From Flavobacterium gillisiae (lineage in GTDB: Bacteria; Bacteroidota; Bacteroidia; Flavobacteriales; Flavobacteriaceae), in assembly GCF_900107635.1 (NCBI RefSeq), contig NZ_FNRD01000001.1:186001-250000 (forward strand): 64,000 nucleotides of DNA. Direction: 5' to 3'. Positions 59,801 to 64,000 of the stretch are shown here, piece by piece. Every line of letters begins with the position of its first letter. Position 1 is the first letter of the stretch. A model generated the notes under the pieces. It was given only the letters and a program-made list of their open reading frames with translations, searched no databases and was not told where the DNA came from. The position numbers and the translations under genes were made by a program.

Positions 59801-62419
59801 TTATGGGGTTTTTGGTTCTTCCTCTGCTTTTTTAGGTTGCTTTAATAAGCCATTCAGCAAATTAGTTGCTTTCGTTTTAATTTGTTCTTGCGCTTGCACT
59901 TTAACAGCTTCCTTTGTGGCTGGAATTACCGTTTGTGTCGTGTCGGTTGGTTTTTTGTTTTTAGTGATAAAATCACTTAAAGCAGAATTCCCTTGAGTTA
60001 ATAATCGCTCTTTCTGTTGCTGTACCAATTGATTGGTCAGATTGGTTACTGCAGTTTTAATATCAGTAGATATTTTCGGACTAGTAAAATTCCCGGTCAA
60101 TGAAGCATTAACTGGAATGTTCTCTAATTTAGCTGCTTCTGCCGGAGTCAGTCTTGCGATTAGCGCATTGGCTTCTGTTCCTAAATATTTAGCAGGTACA
60201 TCAAATTTGATATTGTAGTTCATAGTTTGGTCAAAACCATGCGTTCCTCCTATAGTTGCTTTAATATCTTTATAATTGATGTTAAAAGGTTTTACGCTTA
60301 CCACTCCGTCCTTAAAAGTAATAGCCGCTTTTAGATCATTTAAATCGATTTTACTAACGTCAATGAATTTTAAATTAGAACCTAATGCAGTCAATAAAGT
60401 GGAATTGGTAGAATTTAGAGTTGTCGAAAGTAGTTGTCCCAATAAATCCCCCGTTAATGTTTTTAAATCAGGTCTCATGGCAGTGGCGTCAAGATTTCCG
60501 TTCAGTTTGATTGTGGAATTTAATTTACCATTGATAATTCCTGCTATAGGAGCCAGTTTTTTCAACATATCCAATTGGGTAAATGACTTTGCAATATCCA
60601 CTTGCTTCAGCGAAAGGTCCATGTTGAAAGTAGGTACTTTTTCTTTTGTAGAAACAGTTCCATTTAAGCCGATGACTCCATCGAAAACAGACGTTTTTAT
60701 GTTTTCCATTGTTAGCTTCTCGTCCTTAATAATCAATTTTCCAGATACGTCTTTCAATGTTAAATTATCATACAATACCGTATTAGCTTTGGCGGTAAGA
60801 GAGGCATTTAAAAAGGCAGGGATTTTCATCGCTTCTGTTTTTGTGTCCGCTTTACCAGCTTCTGCTGTAGTCATGAAATCGCTAACGTCTAACTGATTTG
60901 AATTCAGATTGAAATTTCCTTTCAACTCTTGGTTCTTAAAAATAAAGCCATAAAAGTTTTCTAAAATTCCAGTAACACTTAAGTCACTTTTTCCTGTTGT
61001 AGCGTCAAATTGCTTTAAATTTACCTGACTAGGGTTAAACTGAATCAAGGCGTTGCTAATGTTCATTGTTTTACCATTTTCATCTGCATATTTAAAACCA
61101 GATAAACTCATGGTACCTGCATTCTTGATATTCTCATATTGGCTTTTCTCCACAGACAACATGTCAAATTTAGTAGTTACATCCGCTTTTAAAACTCCAG
61201 TTAATGGCTTTTCTAATTTTATAGGATAAGCTTTTGATACATTTGCTAGGTTGATTGTTCCCTTTAATACAGCATCGACAAGTGCATTTTTAGTAACATT
61301 TTTAATGTTTGCTTTCGCATTAAAAACATCTTGATCTATTCTAAAAGACAGTTTGTCAAGATTGATATAGGTGTCGTTTAAAATTCCAGTTTCATTTATA
61401 ATTTTACTGTCGATTATGATATTTTGAATTGATTTTGGTAAATCAGGATACTGAACAGAAGCATTGTTTGAAGCGATGTCGATATTGAATTTTGGTACCG
61501 TTGTATCTGAATACAATCCTTTTGCAAAACCAACCACAGTGAAATCACCTGTTGTCTTTACATTATCTAAATTTGCAGCGTATACTGCGGGGATAATTCC
61601 AAGGAAATTTTTAAAGGAGGATGTAGGTGTTTTGAATTTTAAATCATATTCCTGACCAGCATCAACGAGTTGAATAAACCCATCAAATTCTAACGGCAAT
61701 TGATTGATTAATGCTTTGTTTTCTTTGAAAGTATATTTGCTATTTTCTAAATCTATCCCTAAAACGGCGTCTAATGTCAAGGAAACATTTTGCATATAGT
61801 TGACCTTATCCATGTCAAGGGTCATTTTTGCGGTAGATTTTGTAACCAAATCCAATTTTGAGGCTGCAAAGTCACCAGTTCCTTCATGGTTTATACTGTC
61901 AATCACCATTTTTATTTTGGAGCTTTCGTCAAAGTACTTGAACTTGAAGTTTTCAAGCTCATACTTTTGAATGTTTAGCGTCAACGGTTTACTCGCAGTA
62001 CTAGCTTCATCATTTTTTATGGCAATGTCATAATTTCCAATTCCGTCCTTGTTGAATATAATGTTTATCATACCATTTTTTGTAGCTATTCCTTGAATAT
62101 CCATGGCTTCGTCTTTTCCTTTAAAAAGTTCCTTAATAGACATCTTTAAATCTATTTCTCCTATTGACGCTAATGTATCGCCTTCAAAAGGCGCTTTGTT
62201 AATAATGTTCAATTTGTACAAAGTAACATTAGCATTGGGGAAATTTTTAAAGAGACTCAAATCAGCATCTTCAAAACTGACTTTTGCATCTACTTTTTTA
62301 TTTATCGCTTCTGTAATTTTAGCTTTTATTTGATCCTTGAAAAAATAAGGAACTGCAAATAAAGTTACCGCAAGGAGAACAAATATACTTCCGATTATTT
62401 TTAAAATTTTACTTAGCAT
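59801..62419 (-). CDS. AsmA-family protein
   Basis: The 872-residue product has an N-terminal membrane helix (IIGSIFVLLAVTLFAVPYFF) followed by the AsmA start FKDQIKAKITEAINKKVDAKVSFEDADLSL-like segment, long repetitive beta structure and an AsmA C-terminal domain near 540-790 (for example SLKQVDIAKSFTQLDMLKKL, LNGNLDATAMRPDLKTLTGD). AsmA-like proteins are anchored in the inner membrane, reach into the periplasm and are linked to phospholipid transport and outer-membrane homeostasis. The last 80 residues are a Gln/Lys/Thr-rich tail. Single gene. Confidence 0.9.
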   Translation of the reverse strand: MLSKILKIIGSIFVLLAVTLFAVPYFFKDQIKAKITEAINKKVDAKVSFEDADLSLFKNFPNANVTLYKLNIINKAPFEGDTLASIGEIDLKMSIKELFKGKDEAMDIQGIATKNGMINIIFNKDGIGNYDIAIKNDEASTASKPLTLNIQKYELENFKFKYFDESSKIKMVIDSINHEGTGDFAASKLDLVTKSTAKMTLDMDKVNYMQNVSLTLDAVLGIDLENSKYTFKENKALINQLPLEFDGFIQLVDAGQEYDLKFKTPTSSFKNFLGIIPAVYAANLDNVKTTGDFTVVGFAKGLYSDTTVPKFNIDIASNNASVQYPDLPKSIQNIIIDSKIINETGILNDTYINLDKLSFRIDQDVFNAKANIKNVTKNALVDAVLKGTINLANVSKAYPIKLEKPLTGVLKADVTTKFDMLSVEKSQYENIKNAGTMSLSGFKYADENGKTMNISNALIQFNPSQVNLKQFDATTGKSDLSVTGILENFYGFIFKNQELKGNFNLNSNQLDVSDFMTTAEAGKADTKTEAMKIPAFLNASLTAKANTVLYDNLTLKDVSGKLIIKDEKLTMENIKTSVFDGVIGLNGTVSTKEKVPTFNMDLSLKQVDIAKSFTQLDMLKKLAPIAGIINGKLNSTIKLNGNLDATAMRPDLKTLTGDLLGQLLSTTLNSTNSTLLTALGSNLKFIDVSKIDLNDLKAAITFKDGVVSVKPFNINYKDIKATIGGTHGFDQTMNYNIKFDVPAKYLGTEANALIARLTPAEAAKLENIPVNASLTGNFTSPKISTDIKTAVTNLTNQLVQQQKERLLTQGNSALSDFITKNKKPTDTTQTVIPATKEAVKVQAQEQIKTKATNLLNGLLKQPKKAEEEPKTP

Positions 62420-62595
62420 ATGTTTTTAGATGTTTTATTTTTAGGTGATATAGCAAATATGTTGCCGTACTTTATTTACAAAAATAACATTTTATGAATT
62501 AGAGATACTTTAAAGTTTTCATAAATAATGTATTACTCCTTTTTCATTATATAAGAACTGACAAATTCTATAAAAATACTAATTGGTAAAAGCAT

Positions 62596-62633
62596 AAAAA
62601 AATCCGTTTGAAAAGAGATCAAACGGATTTAGT
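62596..62633 (-). terminator. Intrinsic terminator of sppA
   Basis: AAATCCGTTTG (62600-62610) pairs with CAAACGGATTT (62620-62630), and an A run on the plus strand gives T residues after the stem on the minus strand. Confidence 0.85.
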
Positions 62634-62651
62634 TTTTAAAGCTATCTTACC

Positions 62652-64000
62652 TTATTGAATGTTTATTTCAAATGGCATTGCCATTTGGACTCCTTTTTGA
62701 GATTTTATCTTTTTTATTTCTTGTAATATTTTGTAGTTTTCTTCTCCAATTTCTTCTTTTATAAAGTTCTCTTTGGATTGTGAAAAAGGGAAGCCGGCAA
62801 AAAGATCATTTAAATCTTTTTTGTATTCAGGATAGTTCTGTGTTTTGTAGCTTTTTACTTTTGCTAAAACTGCTGCTTCGCGTATTGCATCGTCAAGACC
62901 TCCAATTTTATCAACGAGACCAAGTTTAATAGCTTCTGAACCTGCCCAAACTCTTCCTTGCGCAATGGAGTCTACTTGCGCAAAAGTCATTTTTCGACCT
63001 TCAGCTACATGAGTTACAAATGTTTTGTAAATATGTTCTACACCTTCCAGAGTTACCGCTTTAAATTTTTCGTCCAATGGAACAAATGGGCTATAGTTAG
63101 CAGAATTTTCATGTGTTTTTACCTGCTGTGTATGGATACCAAGTTTTGTTGTCAATTGACTAAAGTTTGGTAATATTCCAAAAACACCTATAGAACCGGT
63201 GATAGTGTTGTTTTGTGCAAAAATAGTATTGGCATTACAAGCAATATAATACCCTCCCGAAGCAGCATAATTACCCATAGATACAACTATAGGTTTTACT
63301 TTTTTAGTAAGTTCTATTTCTCTCCAAATTAGATCTGATGTAAGTGCGCTTCCTCCAGGACTGTCAATACGAAGTACAATCGCTTTTACATCTTTGTTTT
63401 TTCTTGCTTCCTGCAAAGAGCGACGCATCGATCCTTCTCCTATAGTGTTGACATCGCCTTCACCACTTTGAATTTCTCCCTGTGCATAGATAACGGCAAT
63501 TTGATTTTTTGAATCTGTACTTATGCCAGTGGTAGTCATCTTTTTTGTGTAGTCAAAGATGCTTACTTTGTTGTAATCTTCGTCTTTCTCCACTTTTAAC
63601 GCTTTTCTGATAGCATCATGATAGACATCTTCATAGGCTATAATATCGACTAGTTTTTGCTCTTTCGCCATTTCTGGAGTTCGAGCAAGAAGACCATTTG
63701 CAATTTCATTAAGTTTATCAACTGAGACATTTCTACTTTTCGAAATATCGGCTGTAACTGAATTCCAAACAGAATTTAACAGTGCGGTGACTTGTTCTCT
63801 ATTGGCATCACTCATTTCATTTTCAAGGAAAGGTTCTACGGCACTTTTGTATTTTCCGTGGCGTATCACTTCCATTTTTACTCCAGTTTTTTCCTGAAGG
63901 TCCTTGAAAAACATCAGTTCAGCAGACAATCCTTTGAAATCCATATCTCCTACAGGATTTATATAGATAGGGCTAGCAACTGAATTCAGATAATATTCTT
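62652..64000 (-). CDS. sppA: Signal peptide peptidase SppA (67K type), 5' end outside window
   Basis: At least 449 residues are visible, and the frame stays open through the right edge (EYYLNSVASPIYINPVGDM precedes the first internal Met). It has two S49 peptidase domains. The catalytic Lys lies in HGKYKSAVEPF and the nucleophile Ser in NYAASGGYYIA. The family cleaves leftover signal peptides in the inner membrane. E. coli SppA is 618 residues, so roughly 140 residues plus the anchor helix should lie beyond the window. Terminated by the hairpin just downstream. Confidence 0.93.
   Translation of the reverse strand, partial: EYYLNSVASPIYINPVGDMDFKGLSAELMFFKDLQEKTGVKMEVIRHGKYKSAVEPFLENEMSDANREQVTALLNSVWNSVTADISKSRNVSVDKLNEIANGLLARTPEMAKEQKLVDIIAYEDVYHDAIRKALKVEKDEDYNKVSIFDYTKKMTTTGISTDSKNQIAVIYAQGEIQSGEGDVNTIGEGSMRRSLQEARKNKDVKAIVLRIDSPGGSALTSDLIWREIELTKKVKPIVVSMGNYAASGGYYIACNANTIFAQNNTITGSIGVFGILPNFSQLTTKLGIHTQQVKTHENSANYSPFVPLDEKFKAVTLEGVEHIYKTFVTHVAEGRKMTFAQVDSIAQGRVWAGSEAIKLGLVDKIGGLDDAIREAAVLAKVKSYKTQNYPEYKKDLNDLFAGFPFSQSKENFIKEEIGEENYKILQEIKKIKSQKGVQMAMPFEINIQ

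Noticed and set aside
60276..60896. 206-codon plus-strand frame inside the AsmA-like gene
   Set aside because: It lies fully antisense to a convincing coding sequence and has no recognisable domain or composition of its own.

Overview
The window looks like chromosomal DNA of a Flavobacterium-like member of the Bacteroidota. Reasons: AT-rich sequence, lipoprotein and outer-membrane genes typical of the phylum (PorP/SprF, PorG/DUF6089, DUF4270, kelch lipoprotein), LytTR signalling, TAnnTTTG-type -7 promoter elements, a tRNA without encoded CCA, and the housekeeping blocks CBS-nadK-porG-uppS-bamA-ompH-ompH and tig-clpP-clpX. Species cannot be named from the sequence alone.

Layout. 1-9.7 kb: end of an Nfu/NifU-like gene, a PorP/SprF protein, a gamma carbonic anhydrase, a five-gene minus-strand operon (barrel, kelch lipoprotein, DUF4907 lipoprotein, LytS-type kinase, LytTR regulator), a DUF4270 lipoprotein with an outer-membrane partner, and murI. 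9.7-19.3 kb: the envelope-biogenesis operon read leftward from a CBS protein and nadK through porG, uppS and bamA to two OmpH/Skp chaperones, with pdxJ, an alpha/beta hydrolase and a small membrane protein read rightward.

19.4-39.0 kb is a continuous, all-plus-strand copper (possibly also silver) resistance island. It encodes a Cys-rich secreted protein, HMA and DUF3347 proteins, a TlpA thioredoxin, a haem-binding-domain protein, a Cus-type RND pump (cusA broken by a 7-bp tandem duplication), TolC, two periplasmic adaptors, a DUF305 protein, an HMA-AraC fusion regulator, a Cu P-type ATPase with three extra metal-binding modules, a multicopper oxidase fused to a CopB-like barrel, two Met-rich lipoproteins and a 45-residue His/Met membrane peptide. 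One short Cys4-type heavy-metal-binding module occurs seven times in five of these proteins. Together they could carry copper from cytosol to periplasm (ATPase), oxidise it (oxidase), bind it (Met-rich proteins) and expel it (RND-TolC). The island ends at a terminator and a tRNA-Glu gene.

39.5-50 kb is a mixed accessory stretch: MFS transporter, Baeyer-Villiger-type monooxygenase, a long PLP trans-sulfuration-family enzyme, a lipoprotein, a triple-CHRD/cupredoxin lipoprotein flanked by diverged direct repeats, two small secreted/membrane proteins and a lone P-loop ATPase with a zinc ribbon. 50-64 kb returns to core genes: tig, clpP, clpX, serB, a uracil/xanthine permease, a GH3-family gene with a tiny Cys-rich lipoprotein, DUF2797, AsmA-like and a 5'-truncated sppA. 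Three copies of a dispersed structured repeat (about 105-145 bp) sit between genes at 18.1, 50.1 and 51.8 kb. No IS element, integrase, CRISPR array or rRNA gene was seen.
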